Assembly (NCBI GenBank): GCA_963728445.1
Contig: CAVSJO010000004.1
Location: forward strand, 186,001 to 250,000
Direction: 5' to 3'
DNA length: 64,000 nucleotides
From: CAVSJO01 sp963728445
GTDB lineage: Bacteria; Gemmatimonadota; Gemmatimonadetes; Longimicrobiales; RSA9
Position numbers and translations under genes: made by a program. The notes under the pieces are model-generated. The model was given only the letters and a program-made list of their open reading frames with translations, was not told where the DNA came from and ran no database searches. This document shows, piece after piece, positions 1 to 8,795 of this stretch (position 1 is its first letter; every line of letters begins with the position of its first letter).

Positions 1-6
1 CTGAAG

Positions 7-615
7 ATGGAGTCTGCGCTGCCTGTACCGGACCCGCACCGCGCGCCCCCCGCGGGCGTCGCTCCCGCCACGGACGAGGAGAGCGACGCCACTGTGGTCG
101 TGCGCGTGCAGAACGGGGACCGTGACGCGTTCCGCCTGCTCGTCGTTCGGCACCGGGACGCGCTGTTCCGACATGCCCGACGCATGACCGGTTCCGGCGA
201 CGTCGCAGCCGACCTGGTACAGGCGTCCCTGGTGAAGGCGTACACGCGGCTGGACGAGTGCGACCCCCAGCGGTTCGGAGCGTGGGTGTTCCGGATCGTG
301 GCGAACGGCTGCAAGGACTGGCTGAAGAACCGCCGGCGGAAGGACTTGAGCCTGGACCCGATGCGGCCCGGACCTCACACGGCGCCGGAGGATCCGGCCC
401 GGGACCTGGACCGCGCCGAGCTGCGCGAGCGCCTCGAAGGGGCGCTGGCCCGGCTGCCGGACGCGCAGCGCGAGGCGTTCGTGCTCAAGCACGTCGAGGG
501 CATGTCGTACGAAGAGATCGCGGACCGCGTCGGGGGCTCCGTCCCCGCGCTGAAGATGCGGGTCCACCGGGCCCGCGACCTGCTGCAGGAGCTGCTGGAG
601 GAGGACGCGCCATGA
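7..615 (+). CDS. ECF-family RNA polymerase sigma factor
   Basis: A 202-aa extracytoplasmic-function sigma factor that would direct RNA polymerase to a signal-responsive regulon. Region 2 spans about residues 35-110 and ends in a basic stretch (KNRRRK); region 4 spans about 143-198, with a helix-turn-helix around SYEEIADRVGGS and a basic recognition helix. The first 30 residues are Pro/Ala-rich and look disordered. The stop TGA overlaps the ATG of the following anti-sigma-like gene, so the two are translationally coupled, the classic sigma/anti-sigma layout. The start is the first ATG in the window; an upstream start outside the window cannot be excluded. The family assignment is secure; the signal is inferred from the neighbours. 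Confidence 0.93.
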   Translation: MESALPVPDPHRAPPAGVAPATDEESDATVVVRVQNGDRDAFRLLVVRHRDALFRHARRMTGSGDVAADLVQASLVKAYTRLDECDPQRFGAWVFRIVANGCKDWLKNRRRKDLSLDPMRPGPHTAPEDPARDLDRAELRERLEGALARLPDAQREAFVLKHVEGMSYEEIADRVGGSVPALKMRVHRARDLLQELLEEDAP

Positions 616-1283
616 TGCATCCCGACGTGCACCGTCACCTCGACGGGGAGGTGCCCCGCTCCGCGCTCGACGCGAACGCTCGGGCCGAGCTCGAGCGCTG
701 GGAATCGCTGGTCCGCACGGAGGACGCCTCGAACGTTCGTGCCCCGGGGGATCTGGAAGACCGCGTGATGGCGGCCATCGGCGACGAAGCCCCGGAGGCG
801 ACGTCGCCCGCGATCGGCGCCGGCGGCATCGGGATCCGCGCGTGGCGCTGGCTCGTCGCGCCGCGCGTGGTGCGTGTCCGGCCGGCGTGGGGGCTCGCGG
901 CCGCGGCCGTCCTGGTGGCGCTCGCGCTCGGCGCTCCCGGCCTGTTCCGGAATCCCGCCGGGCCCACGGCGCTGGCGGCGCCCGGAAGCGGGGATGCGCC
1001 CGTGTACGTACAATTCGTCTACGACGGACCGGCCGCCCGCTCCGTTTCGGTGGCCGGAGACTTCAATGGCTGGCAGACGAACGCTTCACCGCTGCAGGAC
1101 CCGGACGGCGACGGCGTCTGGACGGCCATGTTCCCGCTGCGGCCGGGCATGCACAGCTACATGTTCGTCGTGAACGGATCGGAATGGGTGACGGACCCGC
1201 GGGCCACGAGACACGTCGAGGACGGCTTCGGCATGACCAACGCGCTGATCTCGGTCGGCGCAGCGGACCGGGGCGCCACCTGA
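612..1283 (+). CDS. Membrane anti-sigma-like protein with periplasmic CBM48 (glycogen-binding) domain
   Basis: 223 aa (or 222 from the adjacent ATG at 615). The N-terminal ~60 residues resemble the short anti-sigma domain seen next to ECF sigma genes (HPDVHRHLDGE at the start) but contain no HxxxCxxC zinc motif. One membrane helix lies at about residues 93-111. The rest, about 130-218, is an AMPK/isoamylase-type CBM48 E-set domain with the signature VAGDFNGW (about 147-154) and a C-terminal strand ending in NALISVG. The topology puts the sigma-binding part in the cytoplasm and the glucan-binding fold outside. It overlaps the sigma gene by 4 nt (ATGA). The anti-sigma role is inferred from position and topology; the CBM48 call is well supported by its signature. 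Confidence 0.8.
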   Translation: MMHPDVHRHLDGEVPRSALDANARAELERWESLVRTEDASNVRAPGDLEDRVMAAIGDEAPEATSPAIGAGGIGIRAWRWLVAPRVVRVRPAWGLAAAAVLVALALGAPGLFRNPAGPTALAAPGSGDAPVYVQFVYDGPAARSVSVAGDFNGWQTNASPLQDPDGDGVWTAMFPLRPGMHSYMFVVNGSEWVTDPRATRHVEDGFGMTNALISVGAADRGAT

Positions 1284-2500
1284 CCTTTGCCCGCCGAGCC
1301 GCTCGGCGGGCGATCATCGCCGCGGCCCTCCTTCTCGGAGCGGCGCGGGCCGAGGCGCAGGCGGCCCTGTGGCTCGACGCAGGAGCAGCCTACGCGCGCC
1401 CTCCCGGCGGCGTGGCGGAGTCCGCCCGGTCGTACGGGACGGGATCCCTCGAATTCCGCTGGACCGGTTCCCGCGGCGGCTCCCTCGACGTGCTGGGCTA
1501 CGGCGGCTGGAGCGCCGACACCACCGCAGGCTCCTGGCTCGGGGGGGAAGCGTCCGGCGAAATCGGACGACGTTTCGGTGGGGCCCGCCTCGGACTCGGC
1601 GCATCGGTCGCGGCCCTGCGCTACCTGGCTCCGTTCACCTACCGGGACGTCGTCGGCTCGCTGCAGCCGTTTCTCGCCACGTCTGTCGGACGATGGGACC
1701 TGCGCCTCCAGGGCGACTGGAGTCGCGGCCGCTGGCAGGAGGAGGTGGCATCCTTGCTCGCCGGCCCGCCGCGACCCGTCGGCGGGCGGCGCCGCGTCGG
1801 CTTCCGGACCGTCGACGGGATGATCGGGACGCTGGGCGCGGACGCCTCCGCCATTCGTCACGTAGGCGGCCTGGAGCTCGGCCTCTCGGCCACGGGCCTC
1901 GACGCCGACAACGCCGTTGCGCCGGGCACGTACGCGGGCGGCGGACTGTCCCTGGGGGCGGGCGACGGCCCGTGGGCGGTGTTCGGGCGCGTGCAGGTGT
2001 GGAGCGTGCCCGCCGTCGGCGGGACCGGGCGCGAGACGCAGATCGACGCGCTCGCCGGGGCCAGCATCTCCCTCGGCACGCGCTGGACGGCGCGGCTGGC
2101 GGCCGGCCGCAGCGCACGGGATCCGCTCTACGGGACGCGGGGGACGACGAACGTCACCGCGGGCGTCGCGTGGCGCATTCCGCTGGGTGTTCCCGAAGGG
2201 GCATCCATTCCGGTGGTCGAGATGGGAGAGGCGGCGGACGGAGGTCGGCGGGCACGCTTCCGCGTCGTCGCCCCCGACGCGCGGAGCGTCGAACTGGCCG
2301 GGGACTTCAACGGCTGGAACCCGGAGCCGATGACCCGAAGCAGCGATGCCTGGGTGCTGGAACGGGTGCTTTCGCCGGGTCTACAGCACTTCGCCTTCCG
2401 CGTGGACGGGGCAACATGGATGGTGCCCGACGACGCGCCCGGCGTCGCCGACGACGGGTGGGGACGCAGGACGGCGAGCGTCGTCGTCGAGCCGATGTGA
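1280..2500 (+). CDS. Outer-membrane beta-barrel-like protein with C-terminal CBM48 domain (probable CTG start)
   Basis: 406 aa. A signal peptide covers about residues 1-27 (basic RRAARR, hydrophobic AIIAAALLLGA, cleavage near AEAQA). The middle, about 28-310, is Gly-rich with alternating amphipathic strands as in outer-membrane barrels. The C-terminus, about 325-405, is a second CBM48 E-set with ELAGDFNGW. No ATG, GTG or TTG lies in frame between the start of the signal peptide and the upstream gene; the only suitable codon is CTG at 1280, whose TG are also the first two bases of the upstream stop (CTGA). The nearest upstream ATG in frame (1184) would add 32 non-signal residues. The matching CBM48 domains suggest a shared glucan ligand with the anti-sigma partner. 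Its function is not known. Confidence 0.7.
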   Translation: MTFARRAARRAIIAAALLLGAARAEAQAALWLDAGAAYARPPGGVAESARSYGTGSLEFRWTGSRGGSLDVLGYGGWSADTTAGSWLGGEASGEIGRRFGGARLGLGASVAALRYLAPFTYRDVVGSLQPFLATSVGRWDLRLQGDWSRGRWQEEVASLLAGPPRPVGGRRRVGFRTVDGMIGTLGADASAIRHVGGLELGLSATGLDADNAVAPGTYAGGGLSLGAGDGPWAVFGRVQVWSVPAVGGTGRETQIDALAGASISLGTRWTARLAAGRSARDPLYGTRGTTNVTAGVAWRIPLGVPEGASIPVVEMGEAADGGRRARFRVVAPDARSVELAGDFNGWNPEPMTRSSDAWVLERVLSPGLQHFAFRVDGATWMVPDDAPGVADDGWGRRTASVVVEPM

Positions 2501-2536
2501 CGCCGGGGCGCGCACGATCGTCATGGAAGAGAAGCC

Positions 2537-3277
2537 ATGAAGAATACATTCGCCCTTATCGGATTCGCGCTGACAGCGACGGCGCTCGCGTGGTCCACCC
2601 CGCTCGCGGGGCAGGACGCGGCGGCACTGGAGCGCGCCCGGACCGGTCTGTCACCGGCCGCGGCGGCAGCCCTCGAGGCCAGCGTGCAGGCAGCCGCGAG
2701 GGACGGGCTGCCGACCCAGCCACTGATCGACAAGGCCCTGGAGGGAGAGGCGAAGGGCGTTCCCGGCGAGCGCATCGTGGCGGTGGTCCGGGCCCTCCAC
2801 GAGGAGCTGGGCCGCGCCCGGGGACTGCTGCGCGAGGGCGGCCGGGCGTCGCCGCCCGGGGCGGAGATCTCGGCCATCGCGGAGGCCCTCCGCCGCGGCG
2901 TGCCCGAAGACGCTCTCCGCAATCTGGCGCGGGACGACCACTCCGGGCCCCTCGGAATGGAGTCCCACGTGCTGGCCGACCTGCTCGACCGCGGCGTGCC
3001 CGTGAACGGCGCCCTCGCGGTGCTCTCGGCCTGGAGGGGACGGGGCGCCGATCAGGCGCAGCTTCGGGAGCTGCCGGCGGCGGTCGAACGGCGGATGCGG
3101 GGCGGCAAGGCGGCAGCGGATGCGGCGGCTGCGGTCGCCTCGGACGTGCGCCGGGGCCGGGGCCTCATGCTGCACGGGCCGCCCCATGGCGGGCCCCACG
3201 GCCCCGGAGGATCGGGCGGGCCCGGCGGCGCGGACGATCCAGGCGGTCCGGGTCCCGGCCCTGGAGGCCCCGGATAG
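2537..3277 (+). CDS. Secreted protein with Gly/Pro/His-rich tail, function unknown
   Basis: 246 aa with a clear signal peptide (MKNTFALIGFALTATALA, cleavage near PLAGQ). The body, about residues 27-205, is predicted to be helical and charged. The C-terminal ~40 residues are a low-complexity Gly/Pro/His tail with repeated GGPHGPGG-type units. A GAAGAGAAGCC sequence just before the ATG gives a reasonable ribosome-binding site. It lies 36 nt after the CBM48 barrel gene on the same strand and may belong to the sigma-factor module. No family was recognised. Confidence 0.75.
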   Translation: MKNTFALIGFALTATALAWSTPLAGQDAAALERARTGLSPAAAAALEASVQAAARDGLPTQPLIDKALEGEAKGVPGERIVAVVRALHEELGRARGLLREGGRASPPGAEISAIAEALRRGVPEDALRNLARDDHSGPLGMESHVLADLLDRGVPVNGALAVLSAWRGRGADQAQLRELPAAVERRMRGGKAAADAAAAVASDVRRGRGLMLHGPPHGGPHGPGGSGGPGGADDPGGPGPGPGGPG

Positions 3278-3409
3278 TACGACGGGCGTGCCGTGAGCGT
3301 CGCCCCGGCGGAGGAGGTGCCGGAGCCCCCTCGACGGCCGTCGATTTTCCTTGCGCCCCGCTCCGGGCCCCTCCATCGTGGAGGATGCCCACCCCGGAAG
3401 GAGCGCATC

Positions 3410-3694
3410 ATGGAGTCCTCCCCCGCCAGCCCCGTCGCCGCCCTCGAAAACGCAGTCGTCGGTGAGACCGTCGTCCTCCGCTGCATCCTGTTCGACGGCA
3501 TCCGTTCCCGCTTCCAGGCAGCCGGCATCGCCGAAGGCGTGCGCATCCGCCTCCTGACCCGCACGCCCCACGAAATCGTCCTCGAGACGAGGGACGGTCG
3601 CCGCGTGCGTCTCGAGCGGGACGAAGCCCGTTTCGTGCAGGTCTCGCGTCGACCCTACCGCTACGCAGGCCGGACGCGGGGTCTTCTCGCCTGA
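3410..3694 (+). CDS. FeoA-like SH3-fold small protein
   Basis: 94 aa, cytoplasmic. Residues ~15-77 fit the FeoA domain pattern: a GETVVLRCI strand, an RFQAAGIAEG turn, and a final DEARFVQV strand. FeoA usually partners FeoB in ferrous iron uptake or forms the C-terminal domain of DtxR regulators; no feoB or regulator is near. The start at 3410 is chosen because GGAAGGAG lies 6-7 nt upstream; a GTG at 3293 would add 39 residues with no such site. The domain call rests on pattern only. Confidence 0.6.
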   Translation: MESSPASPVAALENAVVGETVVLRCILFDGIRSRFQAAGIAEGVRIRLLTRTPHEIVLETRDGRRVRLERDEARFVQVSRRPYRYAGRTRGLLA

Positions 3695-3696
3695 CA

Positions 3697-3733
3697 GCTC
3701 CCGGGGCCGCCCGCGGTCGCGGACGGCCCCGGA
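3697..3733. terminator. GC-rich stem-loop between converging genes
   Basis: Nine-base arms CCGGGGCCG (3701-3709) and CGGCCCCGG (3724-3732) flank a 14-nt loop, and a further GCT/AGC pairing lies outside. There is no T-run, so it is not a textbook intrinsic terminator, but it sits in the 54-nt gap between converging genes and could end transcription on both strands. Confidence 0.5.
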
Positions 3734-3748
3734 GCGTTCATCCCCGAC

Positions 3749-5380
3749 CTACCGGTCGTCCGATGCGGGCCCTGTGGACGGCAGATCCGCCCGCAGCGCC
3801 GCGGCGAACAGCTCCACCCCACGGAAGAGGTTGCCCAGCCGGACGTTTTCGTTCGGCGAGTGCTGGTTGTTGTCCGGGTTGACGATGGGCAGCCCGACGA
3901 AGGTCGCGTGGAGATAGCGGGGGAAGATGTAGCCGGGCACGCTGCCGCCCATGGTGGGGATGACGACGAGATCCGCGCCCGCCGCCGCGTGGAGCGCAGC
4001 GATGAGGCCGCGGGCCGCGGGGTCATCGAGGGGCGTGCGGACGGCGGGGTAGCCCCCGGACGACGTGACCTTCGCGAGCTTCGGGTGGGCCAGCCGCGTG
4101 TCCAGGTCCGGGTCCCGGTCAATCACGGTGTAGCCCTGCGCCTCGACGTGGGCGACGAGGCGGCGGATCTGCGCGCCGGGCTCGACGTTCGGCACGAGGC
4201 GCATGTCCAGGCTCGCGATGGCCACGTCCGGGATGATCGTCCGGGACTCCGCGCCCACCCAGCCGCTGCGCAGGCCGTCGACGTTCAGAGACGGGCGCAT
4301 GACCATCTCCCAGCGGCTGCGACCGCCGCCCTCCGGCGCCGCGACGCCCAGGGCCTTCCGCTCCGCCTCCTCCTCCGGCATCGCGGCCAGCGCTCGGAAG
4401 GCCGCCTGCTCCGGCGGCCCCGGCGGAACCACGTCGTCGTACCAGCCGGGGATCGTGACGGCACCGGTGGAGTCCTGCATGGTGGCGAGCAGCTCGGCCA
4501 GGCGCTCCGCCGGATTGGGCGCCCAGTTGCCATAGTGGCCGCTGTGCAGGGGGTGAACGGGCCCGTACACGGTGATCTGTGCGCTGGCGATGCCCCGGGC
4601 GCCGAAGCTCACGGTCGGCGCGTTCGACGGATAGACGGGGCCGTCCGCCACGATGGCCACGTCGGCCCGGAGCAGATCGGCGTTCGCACGAACGGCGGAC
4701 TCCAGGTTCGGCGAACCCGCCTCCTCCTCCCCCTCGAACAGGAACTTCACGTTCATGGACGGCTTCAGGCCGGCGGCGCGCAGCGCGTCCAGGGCGTGCA
4801 GCATGGACACGATGGGTGCCTTGTCGTCGGACGCCGATCGGGCGTAGATGCGCCACTCGGGATCGTACGCGTCGCTCTGCGCCGGCAGGGGGACCGGCTC
4901 CGGCGCGCTCTCCAGGGTGCCCTTGCGCAGAACGGGGGCGAACGGCGTGGTCCCCGTCCATTTCGTCGAGTCCACCGGCTGGCCATCGTAGTGAGCGTAG
5001 ATGAGCAGGGTCCTCTTCGCACCCTCAACGGGCAGCTCTCCGTAGACGGCCGGGGACCCACCCGTCTCGATCAAACGCGTCTCGATCCCCCGCGCCTCCA
5101 TCATGCGTCGGATCAGGGCTGCGTTCCTGCGGATGTCCGCGCTGTCCGCCGCCACGTTCGGGATCGCAAGCAGGTCCACCAGATCCGACACGATCTCAGC
5201 GCGATGTCCGTCGACGTACCTGCGGACCGCCGCCGCCTGCTCCGCCGTCTCCTGCCCTGCCGCCGGGACGGCCGGCGCCATGGCAAAGACACCCGCGACG
5301 ACGGAAAGGACCGCCCTCCGTCCGAGACGCCGCGCCGGAGCGCGTCTGCCGTTCAGGACTCGCTCGCGCTGCCCGCGCAT
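3749..5380 (-). CDS. Secreted M20/M25/M40-family dipeptidase-like metallopeptidase
   Basis: 543 aa with a long N-terminal signal sequence (basic RRLGRR, hydrophobic core, cleavage near PAAGQ). M20 landmarks are all present: AHYDGQPVD (metal His about 130), a DDKAPI segment near residue 185 (bridging Asp), EGEEEAGS near 217 (catalytic and metal Glu), the lid-domain HSGHYGNW near 280, and the C-terminal metal His in NNQHSPNEN near 507. The family cleaves dipeptides or acyl-amino acids using two zinc ions. Export suggests scavenging of peptides in the periplasm, in keeping with the other hydrolases in this region. It diverges from the esterase gene at 5503. Confidence 0.9.
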   Translation of the reverse strand: MRGQRERVLNGRRAPARRLGRRAVLSVVAGVFAMAPAVPAAGQETAEQAAAVRRYVDGHRAEIVSDLVDLLAIPNVAADSADIRRNAALIRRMMEARGIETRLIETGGSPAVYGELPVEGAKRTLLIYAHYDGQPVDSTKWTGTTPFAPVLRKGTLESAPEPVPLPAQSDAYDPEWRIYARSASDDKAPIVSMLHALDALRAAGLKPSMNVKFLFEGEEEAGSPNLESAVRANADLLRADVAIVADGPVYPSNAPTVSFGARGIASAQITVYGPVHPLHSGHYGNWAPNPAERLAELLATMQDSTGAVTIPGWYDDVVPPGPPEQAAFRALAAMPEEEAERKALGVAAPEGGGRSRWEMVMRPSLNVDGLRSGWVGAESRTIIPDVAIASLDMRLVPNVEPGAQIRRLVAHVEAQGYTVIDRDPDLDTRLAHPKLAKVTSSGGYPAVRTPLDDPAARGLIAALHAAAGADLVVIPTMGGSVPGYIFPRYLHATFVGLPIVNPDNNQHSPNENVRLGNLFRGVELFAAALRADLPSTGPASDDR

Positions 5381-5502
5381 CCGACCTCCATGGTTCGACC
5401 ATCGTGTGCGTGCCGGCGGGGTGCGTCCTTCGCGGCCCCGCCTTGAGTCCGGCCTGCGACGCCGCCATCATGTGGCAGAGGCGCCCCTGCATGCGAGGAC
5501 CC

Positions 5503-6129
5503 ATGGCCCTGAAACGAGACGTACGGCGCGGAGACCCGGGCGGCGACCTGATCGTGCTGATGCACGGTCGGGGTGCCGACCGCTCGGACCTGTCCGGCCT
5601 CGTCGCCCACTTCCCCGCTTCCGCCACGGTCGTGCGCCCCGACGCTCCCTTCCCGGGCGAGCCCTGGGGCTACGGCCCGGGACGCGCCTGGTACCGCTAT
5701 CTGGGAGCCGACCGACCCGAACCGGCCTCGTTCCGTCAGAGCCTCGAGGAGCTGGATCGGCTCCTGGACGAGACGGATGCCGACGTCGCCAGCGGCCGAA
5801 CCGTCCTGGGCGGCTTCTCCCAGGGCGGGACCCTGGCCCTCGGCTACGCCCTCAGCCATCCGGGCAGGATCGCCGCCGTCCTCAACTTCAGCGGCTTCCT
5901 TCCGGAGCACCCCGACGTGGAGGCCACGCCGGCGAGCGTGGCGGACACGCGCTTCTTCTGGGGCCACGGCGAGATGGACCCGGCCATCCCGTTCGCCATG
6001 GCCCGGGCCGGTCGCGCCGAGCTGGCGGCGGCCGGAGCCGACCTGCGCATCGGCGACTATCCCATCGGGCACTGGATCGACGGCGGCGAGCTCGACGACG
6101 CCCTCACCTGGCTCCGGGAGTCCGCCTAG
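5503..6129 (+). CDS. Alpha/beta-hydrolase: phospholipase/carboxylesterase
   Basis: 208 aa, no signal peptide. It has the Abhydrolase_2 hallmarks: an early LMHGRGAD oxyanion-hole segment, nucleophile motif GFSQGG (Ser106), acid Asp159 in GEMDPAIP, and catalytic His190 in IGHWIDGG. These enzymes hydrolyse short acyl esters or lysophospholipids. The start was placed at 5503 because GAGG lies about 5 nt upstream and homologues begin near the first strand; ATGs at 5491 and further upstream have no site. The last 26 nt overlap the end of the converging metalloprotease gene. Confidence 0.87.
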   Translation: MALKRDVRRGDPGGDLIVLMHGRGADRSDLSGLVAHFPASATVVRPDAPFPGEPWGYGPGRAWYRYLGADRPEPASFRQSLEELDRLLDETDADVASGRTVLGGFSQGGTLALGYALSHPGRIAAVLNFSGFLPEHPDVEATPASVADTRFFWGHGEMDPAIPFAMARAGRAELAAAGADLRIGDYPIGHWIDGGELDDALTWLRESA

Positions 6130-8626
6130 CGTCCGGCCGCGCCGACCAGGTCTCGGGGTCCGCGAGGTAGTCCCGCATCGCCTGCCCGATCGGGCTGCCC
6201 GGAGGCAGCTCCAGGGACGGACGCTCCTTCACGAACGCCTTCGGATCATCCATGAAGCGCTCGATGTCCCGCGCGAGCATGGCCGCGTGGGCGGTGCCGA
6301 CCTGCGATCCGGTGGCCTTCTGCAGCGCGTCGTGCAGGTTCTGGAGGGCGAACGTGGCCTCGGCCCGGACCTCGGGCATCGACGCGCTCGCGGCAAGAGA
6401 CATGACGTCCTCGACGAAGACGCGCTGCACCGCCCGGGCGATGGCCTGCTGGTACGGCGTATCCGCCTTCGGATCGAAGACGGCGTCCCGGACGCGGCCG
6501 ATGACGTCCAGCAGGCCCGGCAGAGACGGGTCGAGGGCCTTCTGCTCCACGAGACGGGCCGCGCGCTCCGACTGGAAGACGAGAGAGAGCGTCATGTCTG
6601 CGGCGACGGCGGCGGGCGCGATGGCGTCGAAGGCCATGCCCGTGTAGCGGTCGAAGAGCTCCCGGTGCGGCGGGTAGAGGTACGGTCGCGGCGGGATCAC
6701 GTCCAGGACCGAGCGGGGCAGCGCCAGGAACTCCGGCGTGAGGGTCTCGAGCAGGGAGTTGAGCGCCTTCTGCTGTTCGTCCGCGGGGACGCGCCGCATG
6801 GGCACCTGACCGTCCCCGCGGAGCGCGTACGTGTAGTACTCGCCGCCCAGGACCTTGGTCGCGGCCTCGGCCTGGTAGCGGTGATGGAGGTAGAGGGGGA
6901 CCAGAGCCTCCTCCATCGTCGCCACCGGCATGCCGTTCTGGATCGCGGCCTCTCCGAAGCGGTCGAGAGCCGCGCGCCGGACCTTCACCATGCGGGACAG
7001 CTCGTCGGGAGCGCTGACGCCGTTGTCCCACAGGTGCACCTGCGGATGCAGGCTGCCGAGCGGCCGCGCGTCCTGATCCGTCAGGAACGTGATGCCGCGC
7101 GCGCGGGCGTCCGCCAGCGTCGCCATGCGGGCGGAGTCCTCGTTCACGCCTTCGGGATAGTCCGCGTACCCGTAGGTGATCGTGACCTTGTCCCACGCGC
7201 CGATCCCGGTGGCGTAGGCATCCGAGAGGTCGATGGAGCCGTCGGGTGCGAGCTTGATGAGCGGGTGGGGATAGTCCATGACGGACGCCCGATCCTCCGT
7301 GCTCGCGATGTAGTTGTGGGCGAGGCCCAGAGTGTGGCCGGTTTCGTGGGCTGCGAGCTGTCGCAGTCGGGCCAGCGCCATGGCCCGGACGCGGGCGGTG
7401 TCGGCACCGCCGTCATGGTACGGGTCGACGAGCCCTTCGCCGATGAGGTAGTCCTGCCGAACGCGCAGGGAGCCGAGCAGCACGTTGCCCTTGATGATCT
7501 CGCCCGTGCGGGGATCGATGATGGAGCCCCCGTAGCTCCAGCCCCGCGTCGCCCGATGGACCCAGTTGATGACGTTGTAGCGGACGTCGAGGGGGTCGGC
7601 GGTGTCGGGCAGTACCTCGACGCGGAAGGCGTTGCGGTAGCCGGCGGCCTCGAAGGCCTGGTTCCACCAGCGGGCGCCCTCCAGGAGGGCCGAGCGCATG
7701 GGCTCCGGCACGCCGGCGTCCAGGTAATAGACGATCGGCTTCACGGGATCGCTCATGGCCGCCGACGGGTCCTTCTTCTGGAGCCGGTGGTGGGTGATGA
7801 AGCGCCGGGTCATGGGATGCCCGAGTGGAGCCGCGTAGTCCTCGTAGCTGATGCCGAAGTACCCCGCGCCGGGGGTGTTCGGCACCATGTGGAAGCCGGG
7901 CGGCGGCAGCTCGACGAGGGACTGGCGCTCCCGGACCGTGATGGCCGTGGGCGTGGGCGTGACGTCCCGCACCCAGCGGCCCGGAGAGTCGCCGGTGAAA
8001 GTCAGCGTCGCCTCGATGACCGTGTTCTTCGGGAACGACTTCGTGTGCGGCAGGTAGAGCGCGCTGCGGTCCTTTTCCAGGTGGAAGGTGCCCTGGTTCG
8101 ACCGCTTCAGGGCGCCGACGACGTCGTGGACGTCACGTACCGCGAAGTCCGTGGCATCCACGAGCACGCGCCCGCCCGTCTCCGCCGCCACGTCGAAGCC
8201 CCACAGGACGGAGGTGGCGAAGGACTCCTCGATGTCGCGACGCTCCGCTTCGTTCGTCGTGTTCGCCCGGAAGTCCAGATTCGGCTGCACCATGAGGACC
8301 CGCGGGCCGACGCGGTGGAAACGGACGAGCTTTTCGTCTCCGAGCTGGCTCCGATCGAGCCCGATGTCGTTCGAGCCCATCCCCGCCGGCAGCGACTCGA
8401 CGTAGAGCACGTCCGAGTCGAAGCGAGAGATCTCCATCCACAGCTTGCCCGCGGCCGAATCCCAGTAGATGGGGAAATAGCCGTCCATGCGCTCCATCCC
8501 CCGCGTCTTTTCGGCGATGGACGGCAGGCCCGGCGACTTCGAGGCCTGCGCCCGCGCCAGCGAGGGCGACAGGAAAGAGGCAGCGAGCAGCAGGAGGAAA
8601 CGGAGGCAGACGCGCTTCACGCTCAT
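6104..8626 (-). CDS. Secreted zinc-dependent metalloprotease (DUF5117/DUF4953 type)
   Basis: 840 aa with a signal peptide (CLRFLLLLAASFLSPSLARAQA). The extended metzincin-type zinc motif HETGHTLGLAHN is centred at His427, Glu428, His431 and His437, followed by a SVMDYPHP Met-turn. The N-terminal half matches the DUF5117 region found in large secreted proteases of Gemmatimonadota and Bacteroidota, and the region around the zinc site matches DUF4953. It likely degrades proteins outside the cytoplasm. It ends 26 nt inside the converging esterase gene. The natural substrate is unknown. Confidence 0.9.
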   Translation of the reverse strand: MSVKRVCLRFLLLLAASFLSPSLARAQASKSPGLPSIAEKTRGMERMDGYFPIYWDSAAGKLWMEISRFDSDVLYVESLPAGMGSNDIGLDRSQLGDEKLVRFHRVGPRVLMVQPNLDFRANTTNEAERRDIEESFATSVLWGFDVAAETGGRVLVDATDFAVRDVHDVVGALKRSNQGTFHLEKDRSALYLPHTKSFPKNTVIEATLTFTGDSPGRWVRDVTPTPTAITVRERQSLVELPPPGFHMVPNTPGAGYFGISYEDYAAPLGHPMTRRFITHHRLQKKDPSAAMSDPVKPIVYYLDAGVPEPMRSALLEGARWWNQAFEAAGYRNAFRVEVLPDTADPLDVRYNVINWVHRATRGWSYGGSIIDPRTGEIIKGNVLLGSLRVRQDYLIGEGLVDPYHDGGADTARVRAMALARLRQLAAHETGHTLGLAHNYIASTEDRASVMDYPHPLIKLAPDGSIDLSDAYATGIGAWDKVTITYGYADYPEGVNEDSARMATLADARARGITFLTDQDARPLGSLHPQVHLWDNGVSAPDELSRMVKVRRAALDRFGEAAIQNGMPVATMEEALVPLYLHHRYQAEAATKVLGGEYYTYALRGDGQVPMRRVPADEQQKALNSLLETLTPEFLALPRSVLDVIPPRPYLYPPHRELFDRYTGMAFDAIAPAAVAADMTLSLVFQSERAARLVEQKALDPSLPGLLDVIGRVRDAVFDPKADTPYQQAIARAVQRVFVEDVMSLAASASMPEVRAEATFALQNLHDALQKATGSQVGTAHAAMLARDIERFMDDPKAFVKERPSLELPPGSPIGQAMRDYLADPETWSARPDARRTPGAR

Positions 8627-8795
8627 GGGGCTTCCCCGGTCGGATTCGGCTCTGTACTGGACGTGGCGATGGAATGGAGGAGGAAGCTAAGCCGCGGCTC
8701 CGTGACCGGCAACGCAGCGAGGCGCAGCGGGAGCGGCGGGTACGCTTTCTGCGCGGCTCATCGCCCGGATCTCAACCGACATCCGGAGGCAGCAC

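Noticed and set aside
3293..3409. Upstream GTG start for the FeoA-like protein
   Set aside because: The extension is Pro-rich and lacks a ribosome-binding site; ATG 3410 has GGAAGGAG upstream.
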